Shown here piece after piece: positions 43,299 to 52,459 of a DNA stretch of 64,000 nucleotides. Source of the stretch: Betaproteobacteria bacterium (GTDB lineage Bacteria; Pseudomonadota; Gammaproteobacteria; Burkholderiales; Casimicrobiaceae); contig JADJWJ010000002.1 of the NCBI GenBank assembly GCA_016716425.1, positions 248,001 to 312,000 on the forward strand, given 5' to 3'. A program made the translations under genes and the position numbers. The notes beneath the pieces are model-generated. The model saw nothing but the letters and a program-made list of their open reading frames with translations. It was not told the DNA's origin and did not search any database. Position 1 is the stretch's first letter; each line of letters begins with the position of its first letter.

Positions 43299-44119
43299 CG
43301 CGCGCCCGGGCCGCCGATGAGCGCGCACCGGGCAACGAGCGGTGCCATCAGCCACTGGTGCACCGCCGCCGGTTCCGCGAGCCGAAACCGCGCCGCCGTG
43401 CGGCCCGCACCGACCTTGACCGTCCAGCCGCCCAGCCGCTCGACCGCGGCGAAGCCGTGCTCGTCGGTGAGGTCGTCGCCGACGAACACGGGCACCCGGC
43501 CTGCGAACGGGTCCTCGGCCATGAAGGCGTCGATCGCCGTGCCTTTGTCGCTTCCCTCCGGCCGCACTTCGAGCAGCAGCTTGCCCGGCTGCACGAAGTA
43601 GCCTTCCTCCATCGCGACCGACTGCCGCACGGTTCGGTGCACGTGCGCGGCGAGATGCGGCGCGCCCCGGTAATGGAGCGCGAGCGACGCGCCCTTGTCC
43701 TCCAGCAGCAGCTGCGGGTGGCGCTTGGCCAGACGCTGCAGCAGGCGCCGCAGCCGCGCCTGCGTCCTCCGCGCGGGCGCGTGCAGGTGGATGCCCCCGG
43801 CGGCATCGCGGCGCTCCCAGCCGTGCTGCCCCGCCATCGGCAGCGCCAGTCCCGGAAACAGGCGGTCCGCGCTGGTGATCGTGCGGCCGGTGACGAGCGC
43901 GAGCGCGCCACCGAGCCAGCGTGCGAGGCGCGGCAGCGCCGCGGCGATCGCGTCGTCGATGTGCACGGCGTCCGGAGACTGCGCCAGGTCGGCGATCGTT
44001 CCATCGATGTCGAGGAACAGCGCGCAGTCGCTGTCGAGCGGCGGCGGCGGCGGGCGGACGAATCGCGTCGGGCGCGGCGTTGGCGTCGTCATCGGCGCGC
44101 TCCCCGCTTCCTCATGCAT
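43295..44119 (-). CDS. otsB: Trehalose-6-phosphate phosphatase OtsB
   Basis: This HAD-family phosphatase (274 residues) removes phosphate from trehalose-6-phosphate. HAD motifs are present: LFLDIDGTIADLA (nucleophile and acid Asp), LVTGRTITSADRLFPG, the Lys-containing region EVRPEGSDKGTAI and VGDDLTDEHGFAAV. The start may be ATG 44119, overlapping the otsA stop by eight bases, or ATG 44092 (MTTPTPRPTRF), which removes nine residues. Its stop overlaps the GH15 start. The order otsA-otsB-GH15 is a coupled operon. Confidence 0.94.
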   Translation of the reverse strand: MHEEAGSAPMTTPTPRPTRFVRPPPPPLDSDCALFLDIDGTIADLAQSPDAVHIDDAIAAALPRLARWLGGALALVTGRTITSADRLFPGLALPMAGQHGWERRDAAGGIHLHAPARRTQARLRRLLQRLAKRHPQLLLEDKGASLALHYRGAPHLAAHVHRTVRQSVAMEEGYFVQPGKLLLEVRPEGSDKGTAIDAFMAEDPFAGRVPVFVGDDLTDEHGFAAVERLGGWTVKVGAGRTAARFRLAEPAAVHQWLMAPLVARCALIGGPGAR

Positions 44120-46340
44120 CGATGCGGTCGCGGAACCGCTTGCGCTGGCGCATCGCCGCGGCGTCGAGCAGCATGCGGCCGGCCCAGCGGTAGACGTTGA
44201 ACTCGCGCACGAGGTTGCGCATCAGGCGCATCCGGTCGCGCTGCTCGTCTGCCGGCATCGTGAGCGCCACGTGCAGCGCCTCGGCGCACTGGTCGGCGTC
44301 GTAGGGGTTGACGATGAGCGCCTCCGGCAGCTCGCGCGACGCGCCGGCGAACTGCGAGAGGATCAGCACGCCACGCTCGTCGTCGCGCGCGGCGATGAAC
44401 TCCTTCGCGACCAGGTTCATGCCGTCGTGCAGGCTGCTGACGAAGCAGATGTCGCTCGCGCGGTGGTACTCGTAGACCGCGTCGGGCTCGTGGTGCTCGG
44501 CGACCAGCACGATCGGCGGGTGGGCGGCTCCGGGGAACCGGTCGTTGATCGCTGCGGCTGTCCGGCGCACGCGCTCCGCGTAGTCGCGGTAGTCGTCGAT
44601 GGTGCCGCGCGTGGGTGCGGCGATCTGCACGAACGTGAAGCGCCCGACCCACTCGGGATGCAGCTCGAGCATCCGTCCGATCGCGTTGAAGCGCTCGACG
44701 ATGCCCTTCGTGTAGTCCATGCGGTCGATGCCGACGCCGAGCCTGTGGTCGCGCGGCAGGTTGAAGCGGACCCGCACCCGCTCGTGCGCCTCGTCGACGG
44801 TCGGCGCCTGCGCGAGCGGCGCCGGCGGCCACTCGATCGAGATCGGGTAGCGGTGCACGGCGGTGCGCTCGCCGCCGCAGACGACGGTGAACGTCTCGCG
44901 GTCGATGCGCGCCTCGACGAAGCGGTCGACGGTCTCCATGAAGTTGTTGCAGTGGAATTGCGTGTGGAAGCCGAGGATGTCGCTGCCGAGCAGGCCGTCG
45001 AGGAGCTCGTCGCGCCACGGGCAGATGCCGAACGACTCCGGGTTGGGCCACGGGATGTGCCAGAACGTGATGATCGTCGCGTTCGGCAGCCGCTCGCGGA
45101 TCATCCGCGGCAGCAGCGCGAAGTGGTAGTCCTGCACGAGCACGACGGGATCGTCGCTGTGCGCCTCGGCGACAACGGCGTCGGCGAACTTCGCGTTCAC
45201 CGCGCGATACTGCTCCCAGTCGGACGTCCGGAACGTCGGGCGCACGTGCGCGATGTGGCACAGCGGCCACATGCCCTCGTTGGCGAAGCCGTCGTAGTAG
45301 CCGGCGGTCTCTTCCGGCGTCAGCCAGAGCCGGCGGATCCGGTAGCGCGGATGCCCGGGTGGCACCGCGACGTGGTCGTGACGATCGACCGTCTCGCGGT
45401 CGGCGCTGCCGCTGCCGTGGGCAATCCACGTGCCGGAGCAGGCGCGCATCACGGGCTCGAGCGCCGTGACGAGGCCGCTGGCCGGGCGTTGCACGCGCAC
45501 GCCCTGCGGCGTGGCCACGTGGATGTACGGTTCGCGGTTCGACACGACGATGATGTCGTCGCCGCGCATCTCGCCGCGCAGCACGGCACGCAGCGTCTCC
45601 TCGGTCCAGCGCTGCTGCGACTCGTCGGTCGGGCGGAACTGGTGCTCGAGCTCGCGCAGCAGCGCCTGCACGTCGCGCGCGATCGGTCGGAGCTCGGGCG
45701 CGGTCCCCGCCGACGGTCGCAGGATGCCCTCGCCGCGCAGCAGCGCCCGCAGGCCGGCGACCCAGCCGCGCCACGACAGCTGGGCGATGACGACGGTGAT
45801 GAGCGCGACGGACGCCGACAGCGCCACGAAGAACCAGAAGAGGTAACGCCGTGTCTCCTCGCTGCGCCGCTCGATGAAGCTCATGTCGTGCACGAGCACC
45901 AGGTCCGCGCGGTCCTGCGCGTCCCGCCCGACCGGCCGCACCGCAACGTGCACCACGCCCTTGGCCGTGCGCAGCAGGTGGTCGCCCACCGTGAGGTAGG
46001 GTGCCAACGCCGAGCACCGCAACTCGGGCGGGAATGCGCCGGTTGCGATCGGCGCCGGCCGGTCGGGCAGGCACAGGCCGACCGCGTACAGCCGCTCGTC
46101 GCTGGTGAGGCGGTGGAAGAAGGCGAGGATGCGCGTCGACGATCCGGTCTCGATCAGGTCGGCAAGCGGCTCCGCGACCGTGCTCGCGATGAGGTTCGAC
46201 CGGATGTCGAGGTCGCGCACGAACCAGCGCGTCGTCAGCGTGTCGACGAGCGGCACGGCGGCGTACGCGAAGAGCGCGAGCGCGACGAGGAGCGGAACGA
46301 GGAAGCGGAGCGACAGACGCATGCGGCCGGGCGCCGGCAA
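44112..46340 (-). CDS. otsA: Trehalose-6-phosphate synthase OtsA fused to an N-terminal membrane sensor module
   Basis: This GT20 enzyme makes trehalose-6-phosphate from UDP-glucose and glucose-6-phosphate. The GT20 part (about residue 255 to the end) keeps the key motifs: VVSNREPY, VQDYHFALLPR, FWHIPWPNP, GIDRMDYTKGI and SLHDGMNLVAKEFIAAR. The first 250 residues are extra: TM1 (LSLRFLVPLLVALALFAYAAVPLV), a periplasmic domain of about 130 residues, TM2 (YLFWFFVALSASVALITVVIAQL) and a HAMP/helical linker. Ordinary OtsA has about 470 residues; this has 742 from a TTG at 46340, or 736 from ATG 46322, which I consider more likely. The layout suggests synthesis tuned by an extracytoplasmic signal. 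Confidence 0.92.
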   Translation of the reverse strand: MPAPGRMRLSLRFLVPLLVALALFAYAAVPLVDTLTTRWFVRDLDIRSNLIASTVAEPLADLIETGSSTRILAFFHRLTSDERLYAVGLCLPDRPAPIATGAFPPELRCSALAPYLTVGDHLLRTAKGVVHVAVRPVGRDAQDRADLVLVHDMSFIERRSEETRRYLFWFFVALSASVALITVVIAQLSWRGWVAGLRALLRGEGILRPSAGTAPELRPIARDVQALLRELEHQFRPTDESQQRWTEETLRAVLRGEMRGDDIIVVSNREPYIHVATPQGVRVQRPASGLVTALEPVMRACSGTWIAHGSGSADRETVDRHDHVAVPPGHPRYRIRRLWLTPEETAGYYDGFANEGMWPLCHIAHVRPTFRTSDWEQYRAVNAKFADAVVAEAHSDDPVVLVQDYHFALLPRMIRERLPNATIITFWHIPWPNPESFGICPWRDELLDGLLGSDILGFHTQFHCNNFMETVDRFVEARIDRETFTVVCGGERTAVHRYPISIEWPPAPLAQAPTVDEAHERVRVRFNLPRDHRLGVGIDRMDYTKGIVERFNAIGRMLELHPEWVGRFTFVQIAAPTRGTIDDYRDYAERVRRTAAAINDRFPGAAHPPIVLVAEHHEPDAVYEYHRASDICFVSSLHDGMNLVAKEFIAARDDERGVLILSQFAGASRELPEALIVNPYDADQCAEALHVALTMPADEQRDRMRLMRNLVREFNVYRWAGRMLLDAAAMRQRKRFRDRIDA

Positions 46341-46458
46341 GTGCGGCGCGCGTGATTCGGAATCCGATCATACGCCCGCGGCTGGCGGGCGGGGATTGCC
46401 CGGCGGCGCACGCGACTGTCGGACTTGTCCTACAAGCGGGGCCGCGCGCGGGGGCGAA

Positions 46459-46533
46459 TCACAAAGAGACGCACAGACGCAGAGGAAAACTCATGATGCG
46501 GCGCCTCGTCTGTACCTCCGCGTCTCATTGTGA
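46459..46533. repeat. Palindromic repeat, family B copy 2
   Basis: The ends tcacaaagagacgc (46459-46472) and gcgtctcattgtga (46520-46533) are inverted with one mismatch in 14. The interior carries acagacgcagag and cctcgtctgtacctccgcg. It lies between the otsA start and the stop of the CaiB-like gene, both on the minus strand. Confidence 0.7.
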
Positions 46534-46548
46534 AGGATGCCTGCCCGC

Positions 46549-47709
46549 TTAGTCGATGAAACCGACCCCCGTCGCGCGCAGTTCCGCGATCGTGGCGTCG
46601 GCGAAGCCCCAGTCGCGCAGCGCCGCGCGCCCGCCGGCGCCGCGCTCGGGCGGCGCGCCGCGTACCGAGCCAGGTGTGCGCGAGAAGCGCGGCGCGGGCG
46701 CGGGTTGCTGCACGTCGCCGACGCTCACGTGGCTGCCGCGCAGCTGCGCGTGCGGATGCGTGGGCGCGTCGGCGAACGACAGCACCGGCGCCACGCACGC
46801 GTCGCTGCCCTCGAACACCTGCGTCCACTCGTCACGAGTGCGGGCAGCGAACGCCACGGCCAGACGCGCGCGCAGCTCCGGCCAGCGTGCGCGATCGTGC
46901 TGCGCGGGCAGCGCCTCCCCCGCGAGCCCGAGCCGCTGCAGCAGCTCGGCGTAGAACTTGCCTTCGATGGCGCCGACGGCCATGTACGCGTCATCGCGGG
47001 TGCGGTAGGTGTCGTACCACGGCGCGCCCGAGTCGAGCACGTTCTCGCCGCGCGCGTCGCTCCACTGGCGCGCGGCGCGCATGCCCCAGAACATCGTCGT
47101 CAGCAGCGCCGCGCCGTCGACCATCGCGGCGTCGACGACCTGCCCGCGGCCCGTGCGCTGCGCGGCGAGGAGCGCGCAGACGATCCCGAAACCGAGCAGC
47201 ATGCCGCCGCCGCCGAAGTCGCCGACGAGGTTGAGCGGCGGCACGGGCGCTTCGCCCGCGCGGCCGATCGCGTGCAGCGCGCCGGTCAGCGCGATGTAGT
47301 CGATGTCGTGCCCGGCGCGCCCGGCGAGGGGGCCCTCCTGTCCCCAGCCGGTCATCCGTCCGTACACGAGCTTCGGATGCTGCGCGAGCAGGGCGTCGGG
47401 ACCGAGCCCGAGGCGCTCCATCACCCCGGGACGGAAGCCCTCGACGAGGGCGTCGGCACGCGCGGCCAACCGGCGCGCAGCGGACGTTCCCTCCGGAGTC
47501 TTGAGGTCGAGCGTAACGGAGCGCCGTCCGCGCAGCATCGCATCGTGCCGGCGCTCGTGCGGAAAGCCCAGTCCCGGGTCCTGCGGCCGGTCGACCAGCA
47601 GCACGTCCGCACCCATGTCGGCGAGCAGCATCGCGCAGAACGGGCCCGGGCCCAGCGCCTCGAACTCGAGGACGCGGATGCCGGCCAGCGGGCCGCCGCC
47701 CGCCGTCAT
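46549..47709 (-). CDS. CaiB/BaiF CoA-transferase family protein (alpha-methylacyl-CoA racemase-like)
   Basis: This 386-residue protein is of the class III CoA-transferase fold. It is closest in pattern to alpha-methylacyl-CoA racemases, which epimerise 2-methylacyl-CoA. The N-terminus has the family start GGPLAGIRVLEFEALGPGPFCAMLLADMGADVLLVDRP. The block VYGRMTGWGQEGPLAGRAGHDIDYIALTGALHAIG includes the His and the racemase-type GHDI(D/N)Y motif. A conserved Asp is in LNLVGDFGGGGMLLG. The length suits the racemase group. It is downstream of the kinase gene by 16 bases and may be co-transcribed. No fatty-acid genes are adjacent. Confidence 0.85.
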   Translation of the reverse strand: MTAGGGPLAGIRVLEFEALGPGPFCAMLLADMGADVLLVDRPQDPGLGFPHERRHDAMLRGRRSVTLDLKTPEGTSAARRLAARADALVEGFRPGVMERLGLGPDALLAQHPKLVYGRMTGWGQEGPLAGRAGHDIDYIALTGALHAIGRAGEAPVPPLNLVGDFGGGGMLLGFGIVCALLAAQRTGRGQVVDAAMVDGAALLTTMFWGMRAARQWSDARGENVLDSGAPWYDTYRTRDDAYMAVGAIEGKFYAELLQRLGLAGEALPAQHDRARWPELRARLAVAFAARTRDEWTQVFEGSDACVAPVLSFADAPTHPHAQLRGSHVSVGDVQQPAPAPRFSRTPGSVRGAPPERGAGGRAALRDWGFADATIAELRATGVGFID

Positions 47710-47725
47710 GCAGCACCGATCGGCA

Positions 47726-49918
47726 TCACGCGCCCGCCCCGGCCGGCGCCGCGCGCGCGCCGTTGCGCTCGCGGTGGAGGTCCCACCAGGCCGCCGCGTC
47801 GTCCTGCGTCCACGCGAGTCGGCTCGCCAGGCGGTCGAGCGCCTCGATCACCGCGGCCATCGCCTGCGGCCGCCGCGCGCGGTCCTTCTCGAGGCACGCG
47901 GCGATCAGCGCGTCGAGGCCCTCGGGGATGCCGGCGATGCCGCTCGCCGCCACGCGCGGCGCCGGCGCGTGCAGCACCTGGTTGCTGATTTGCAGGTTGT
48001 CGTCGCCGTCGAAGATCGGCTTGCCCGTGAGCAGGAAGTAGCCGACCGCGCCGAGGGCGTAGATGTCGGAGCGCGCGTCGGCGTCCTTCGGGTTCAGGAG
48101 GCGCTCGGGCGCCATGTAGCGCGGTGTGCCGAGGATCTTGATCTGCTTGGTGACGTCGCGCGTCTGCTCGGTCTCGAGGCTCTTCACCAGGCCGAAGTCA
48201 AGCAGCTTCACGACGTCGTCCTCGCCGCGGCGGCACAGCATCACGTTCTCGGGCTTGACGTCCCGGTGAATCATCCCGTGCTCGTGCGCCTCGCGCAGCG
48301 CGGCGCCGACCTGGCGCAGGATGTGGATGACGCGGCCCGGGGGCACCGGTCCCGTTTCGGCGACGAGCTCGGCGAGCGTCACGCCGTCGAGGTACTCCAT
48401 CACGTAGTACGGCAGGCCGTCCTTCGTGCGCCCGAAGTCGTAGATGCGGACCGTGTTGGGGTGCAAGAGCTGGCTCGCCACCTGCACCTCGCGCTCGAAG
48501 CGGTGGATGAACTCGTCGGTCGCCACGTGCTTCTTCAGCACCTTGACCGCCGTCGGCCGCTTGAGCAGCGCGTGGCGCGCGAGGTAGATGGTGGCCATGC
48601 CGCCCTCGCTGATCTGGCGCTCCAGCGTGTACGCGCCCAGGCGCTGCAGCTTGCCGAACTGCCGCTGCAGTTGCGACAGCGACAGGCTGGACGTCAGCGC
48701 CGCGCCGAGCGACAGCACGACGAAGCCGCCGATCACCGCGAAGCTGATCCACAGGTAGCGCAGCGGCGCGAACGTCTCCGTGGCGGAGATCTCGGCGATC
48801 ACGCCGATGTCGTACGCCGGCAGCCAGCGCCACGCGCCGATCACCTCGTCGCCGCGATAGCCGCGGTACGGCGTGACCAGAACCCCCTCGCGGTCGCTGC
48901 CGAGGCTCTTGCCGCGGGCCGCGACGGCGAGTGCTGCGGCCTGGGTGAGTGGACGCGCCGCCGCCTCGAGCCGGGGTGTGTACCCGGCGCCGAGCTCGCC
49001 ACCGGGGTCGCGCACGGGGATGGCGAACGCCGACGGCGGCGTGCCCGATTCGGGCAGCATGCCTGCGGCGATCAGCGCGTCGGTGAAGCGCGTCGGCGTC
49101 AGCATCAGGCCGTCGTCGGAAAACGCGTACGCCTCGGTCGATACCCCGGGCCGTGCGGCCGAGAATACGGCGGCAAGGTCGCGGTCGGCGACGACGCCGA
49201 CGGCGAGTCCTACGCCTGCGGGCGCGGTCGACACGCGGATCGGCGCGATCGTCCACGCGACGGGCCGCCGCCGACCGTTGGCGCCTTCGATCGACAGCTC
49301 GGGATCCGGGTGCGGGCGCACGAACTGCGACACGCCGTCGAGCGCGCGGTCGAGCCGCTGACGGAACAGCACCGAATGCAGGCGTTGCCCGCAGCTTGCC
49401 GGATTCTCGGAGGCGACGATGACGCCGGTGCGGTCGACGACGAGCATCGCGGCCATGCCGCGCGTGCCCAGCCGCGCCTGCAGCATTCGCGACAGCTCGA
49501 CGGCGTCCGCCGATTCGCACTGCTTGCGGATCGCCGCGGGCTCGCGCGCTGCTGCCGCCGCCAGCCGCAGCGCGCGCTCCTGGAGCCACGGCTGCTGCGC
49601 GAGGCGCTCGGTCTCCGCCCGGTGCTCGCCGACCCAGACGTCGACGCCGCTGGTCACGGTGCCGAGCAGCGCCTGCAGCCCGACCGCCTGGGTCTCCGCG
49701 ATCGAGTTGCGCACGCCGTTGTACGCCCAGTAGCCCAGCCCGATCAGCAGCGCGGCCATCAGCACCGTGGCCGCGTTGCGCCAGGTCTCCGTCTCGACCA
49801 GATGCGCGATGATGTTCGGGATCGCGTTGGCCGGGGCCTCCGGGTCGCCGGCGCCGACGTCGAGGATGCGCGGGCGTTCCGCGCCGCGCTCGGCGGGGGA
49901 TTTCGCGGATCCCGTCAT
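47726..49918 (-). CDS. Membrane sensor Ser/Thr protein kinase (Hanks type)
   Basis: This 730-residue protein has a short cytoplasmic N-terminus and TM1 (ATVLMAALLIGLGYWAY). A periplasmic domain of about 310 residues shows a Cache-like pattern (MAAMLVVDRTGVIVASENP; later YDIGVIAEISATETFAPL). TM2 (YLWISFAVIGGFVVLSLGAAL) leads to a cytoplasmic kinase domain with all main subdomains: ISEGGMATIYLARH, AVKVLKK, HRDVKPENV, LLDFGLVK and GTPRYMAPERL. The kinase lies C-terminal to the sensor, the reverse of the usual PASTA-type order. It likely phosphorylates Ser/Thr in response to an external ligand. Neighbours give no clear target. Confidence 0.92.
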   Translation of the reverse strand: MTGSAKSPAERGAERPRILDVGAGDPEAPANAIPNIIAHLVETETWRNAATVLMAALLIGLGYWAYNGVRNSIAETQAVGLQALLGTVTSGVDVWVGEHRAETERLAQQPWLQERALRLAAAAAREPAAIRKQCESADAVELSRMLQARLGTRGMAAMLVVDRTGVIVASENPASCGQRLHSVLFRQRLDRALDGVSQFVRPHPDPELSIEGANGRRRPVAWTIAPIRVSTAPAGVGLAVGVVADRDLAAVFSAARPGVSTEAYAFSDDGLMLTPTRFTDALIAAGMLPESGTPPSAFAIPVRDPGGELGAGYTPRLEAAARPLTQAAALAVAARGKSLGSDREGVLVTPYRGYRGDEVIGAWRWLPAYDIGVIAEISATETFAPLRYLWISFAVIGGFVVLSLGAALTSSLSLSQLQRQFGKLQRLGAYTLERQISEGGMATIYLARHALLKRPTAVKVLKKHVATDEFIHRFEREVQVASQLLHPNTVRIYDFGRTKDGLPYYVMEYLDGVTLAELVAETGPVPPGRVIHILRQVGAALREAHEHGMIHRDVKPENVMLCRRGEDDVVKLLDFGLVKSLETEQTRDVTKQIKILGTPRYMAPERLLNPKDADARSDIYALGAVGYFLLTGKPIFDGDDNLQISNQVLHAPAPRVAASGIAGIPEGLDALIAACLEKDRARRPQAMAAVIEALDRLASRLAWTQDDAAAWWDLHRERNGARAAPAGAGA

Positions 49919-49966
49919 GGCACGAGGCGGGCGCCGGCGCAGGTCGCGTACCTGCGCATGTCAGTC

Positions 49967-50205
49967 GCGAAGGGCCGCCCCGAGCGACTGACCTGCCCCC
50001 TCGGGGGGCAGCGAGCGCAGCGAGCGTGGGGGCCGTTCATCCTAGTGGCGAAGGGCCGCCCCGAGCGACTGACCTGCCCCCTCGGGGGGCAGCGAGTACC
50101 GCGAGCGTGGGGGCGGTTCATCCGAGTGGCGAAGGGCCGCCCCGAGCCACTGACCTGCCCCCGCGGGGGGCAGCGAGTACCGCGAGCGTGGGGGCGGTTC
50201 ATTCT
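49967..50205. repeat. 81-bp tandem repeat, three units (GGGCCGCCCC family)
   Basis: Units begin with gcgaagggccgcccc at 49967, 50048 and 50129. Each has a palindromic ccccctcggggggcagcgag core and ends gcgagcgtgggggcggttca. Units 2 and 3 are closer to each other than to unit 1. The same core forms the 87-bp units in narJ. The array lies between the TRAP permease stop and the kinase start; it is untranslated here. Confidence 0.9.
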
Positions 50206-52450
50206 AGCGCCGCGCCGTACGCCGCGCGGAGACGGCGTTCCAGCCGAGGATCGAGAACACGACGGCGAGGCCGACGACGTTCGGCCAGAACTGGTTGAAG
50301 ACGAGCGCCAGCCCGGCGATCGTCAGCGCCACCTTCTCCGGGCGCTCGAGCGGCCCGCGGAACCAGCCGATGTACGCGGCGGACAGCGCGGTGATGCCGG
50401 CGAGGCCGCAGAACGCCGCGGAGGCGAACGCGGCCCACGTGAAGTCGATGAACAGCAGCGCGGGCGTGTAGACGAACATGAACGGCACCAGCGCCTTGCC
50501 CATCGACAGCCGGAACGCCGTCATGCCGGTGCGCATCGGTTCCGAGCCTGCGATACCGGCAGCCGCGTAGGCGGCCAGCGCGACCGGCGGCGTCACGTCC
50601 GCGAGCACGCCGTAGTAGAAGACGAAGAAGTGCGTCGCGATCAGCGGCACGCCGAGCGTGGCCAGCGCCGGCGCTGCGATCGAAGCGAGGATGATGTAGG
50701 TGGGCGTCGTCGGCACGCCGGTGCCCATCATGATGCAGGCGATCGCGACGAACAGCAGGCCGAAGAACACCTTGCCGCCCGTCTCGGTGAACAGCGCGAA
50801 CGGATCGATCGCGCGGACCCACGCCGACACCGTTCCGGCGAGCTCGATCACGGCCCCGGAGAACTTGAAGCCCAGCCCGGACAGCGTCAGCACGCCGAGA
50901 ATGAGACCGACGCACGCGCAGGCGGCGCCGATCGCGAGCGCGTACTTGGCGCCTTCCTCGAGGCCGACGATCAGCGGCTTCCACGTCAGCGTCTGTCCGT
51001 GCAGCCGGTCGTTGCCGAACCGCCGTGCGACGAGCGGGATGTACGAGCAGACGAAGCACAGCACGATGCCCCAGAACGCCGCGAGGAACGGCGTGAAGTC
51101 GAGCAGCAGCATCGTCACCAGCGCGATCAGCGGGAACACGAGGTGCCAGCTCGACGCCAGCACGGACGAGAGCTTCGGGATCAGGTGCGCCTCGACGCCG
51201 TGGAGCCGCAGCCGTTTCGCCTCGAAGTGCACCATCAGCAGGCAGGCGAAGTAGTGGAACAGCGCCGGCACGATCGCGATGATCACGAGCTCCTTGTACG
51301 GGACGCCGAGCAGTTCGGCCATCACGAACGCGGATGCACCCATCACCGGCGGCGTGACCTGCCCGCCGCACGACGCGGAGGCCTCGACCGCGCCGGCGAA
51401 GCGCGGCGTGAAGCCGTACTTCTTCATCAGCGGGATCGTCAGCGAGCCCGTCGTGACGGCGTTGGCGACCGACGAGCCCGAGATCATCCCGAACAGGCCG
51501 GACGACACGACGCACGCCTTGGCCGGCCCGCCGGCGTAGCGGCCGGCGGCGATGGTCGCGAGCTCCATGAACAGCCGCCCGAGCCCCGTCATCTGCGCAA
51601 GCACGCCGAACAGAACGAAGTGGAACACGTAGGTCGCGACGACGCCGACGGCGATGCCGTAGATGCCCTCGGTGCCGACGTAGATGTGGTTGACGACGCG
51701 CACGACGCTGTAGCCGCGGTGCGCGAGCACGCCGGGCATATAGCGGCCGAGCAGTGCGTACAGCAGGCAGGCCATGCCGATCGCCGGTAGCAGCGGACCC
51801 ATCGTCCGCCGCGTGGCCTCCATCACCATGACGATCGCGAGCACGCCCATCATGTAGTCCTGCGCGATCGGGGAGCCGACGCGGCGGACGAAGATGTCGT
51901 CGAAGAACACGAGCTGGTAGAGCGAGACCGCGGCCGCGAGCGCCGCCAGCGGCCAGTCGATCCACGACGCCTTGTCGTCGTAGCCGCCGAAGCGGCGGAG
52001 CGGCAGCGAAAGCACCACGACGAACGCAACCAGCGCGAGGAACCACGCGCCGTTCGCGAGTTCACCGGTCGCCGTCAGGCGGTCGACCAGGTCCCACGCG
52101 AGGTAGAGGTAGAACGCGCCGAACACGACGGCCCAGCCCCACTCCTGCGCGGCGGCGCGCGCGCCCGCCGCGGGCCGCGGGCGCGGGAAGACGAGGAAGA
52201 TGAGGCCCAGCACCAGCGCGAGGTGGAACGCGCGGTGCTTGATCTCGACCAGCAGGCCGAATCCCGCCGTGTAGATGTGGAAGCCCGACAGGACGACGGC
52301 GATCGTCGTCACCAGCAGGCCGACCGGACCGACGAGCTTGCGGAAGTTCGACTCGTGGTCGAACTGGCGGATGAGCCGCTTCTGCTGCTCCTCCGAGACC
52401 GCCTCGATGGTGTCGGTCAGCGTGCCGCCGTGGGGATTGGGCGTGGTCAT
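50204..52450 (-). CDS. TRAP transporter fused permease (4TM/12TM), TAXI type
   Basis: This is the membrane component of a TRAP-TAXI secondary transporter (748 residues), with DctQ-like and DctM-like parts in one chain. It starts MTTPNPHGGTLTDTIEAVSEEQQKRLIRQFDHESNFRK, a leader typical of fused TRAP permeases. The large subunit part has GLFGMISGSSVANAVTTGSLTIPLMKKYGF and PPVMGASAFVMAELLGVPY, conserved in the family, and later MGTGVPTTPTYIILASIAAPAL. Around sixteen hydrophobic segments are visible. It works with the solute-binding protein at 53001; the DUF1850 gene lies between. The substrate is probably an organic acid or amino acid. Confidence 0.92.
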   Translation of the reverse strand: MTTPNPHGGTLTDTIEAVSEEQQKRLIRQFDHESNFRKLVGPVGLLVTTIAVVLSGFHIYTAGFGLLVEIKHRAFHLALVLGLIFLVFPRPRPAAGARAAAQEWGWAVVFGAFYLYLAWDLVDRLTATGELANGAWFLALVAFVVVLSLPLRRFGGYDDKASWIDWPLAALAAAVSLYQLVFFDDIFVRRVGSPIAQDYMMGVLAIVMVMEATRRTMGPLLPAIGMACLLYALLGRYMPGVLAHRGYSVVRVVNHIYVGTEGIYGIAVGVVATYVFHFVLFGVLAQMTGLGRLFMELATIAAGRYAGGPAKACVVSSGLFGMISGSSVANAVTTGSLTIPLMKKYGFTPRFAGAVEASASCGGQVTPPVMGASAFVMAELLGVPYKELVIIAIVPALFHYFACLLMVHFEAKRLRLHGVEAHLIPKLSSVLASSWHLVFPLIALVTMLLLDFTPFLAAFWGIVLCFVCSYIPLVARRFGNDRLHGQTLTWKPLIVGLEEGAKYALAIGAACACVGLILGVLTLSGLGFKFSGAVIELAGTVSAWVRAIDPFALFTETGGKVFFGLLFVAIACIMMGTGVPTTPTYIILASIAAPALATLGVPLIATHFFVFYYGVLADVTPPVALAAYAAAGIAGSEPMRTGMTAFRLSMGKALVPFMFVYTPALLFIDFTWAAFASAAFCGLAGITALSAAYIGWFRGPLERPEKVALTIAGLALVFNQFWPNVVGLAVVFSILGWNAVSARRTARR

Positions 52451-52459
52451 CGTCGGCCG

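Noticed and set aside
50026..50298. 90-codon frame through the 81-bp repeats
   Set aside because: It is open only because the repeat length is a multiple of three. It lacks a ribosome-binding site and a domain.
47303..51790. A 1495-codon plus-strand frame
   Set aside because: It runs antisense through four clear minus-strand products and through the tandem repeats. No signal or domain is visible.
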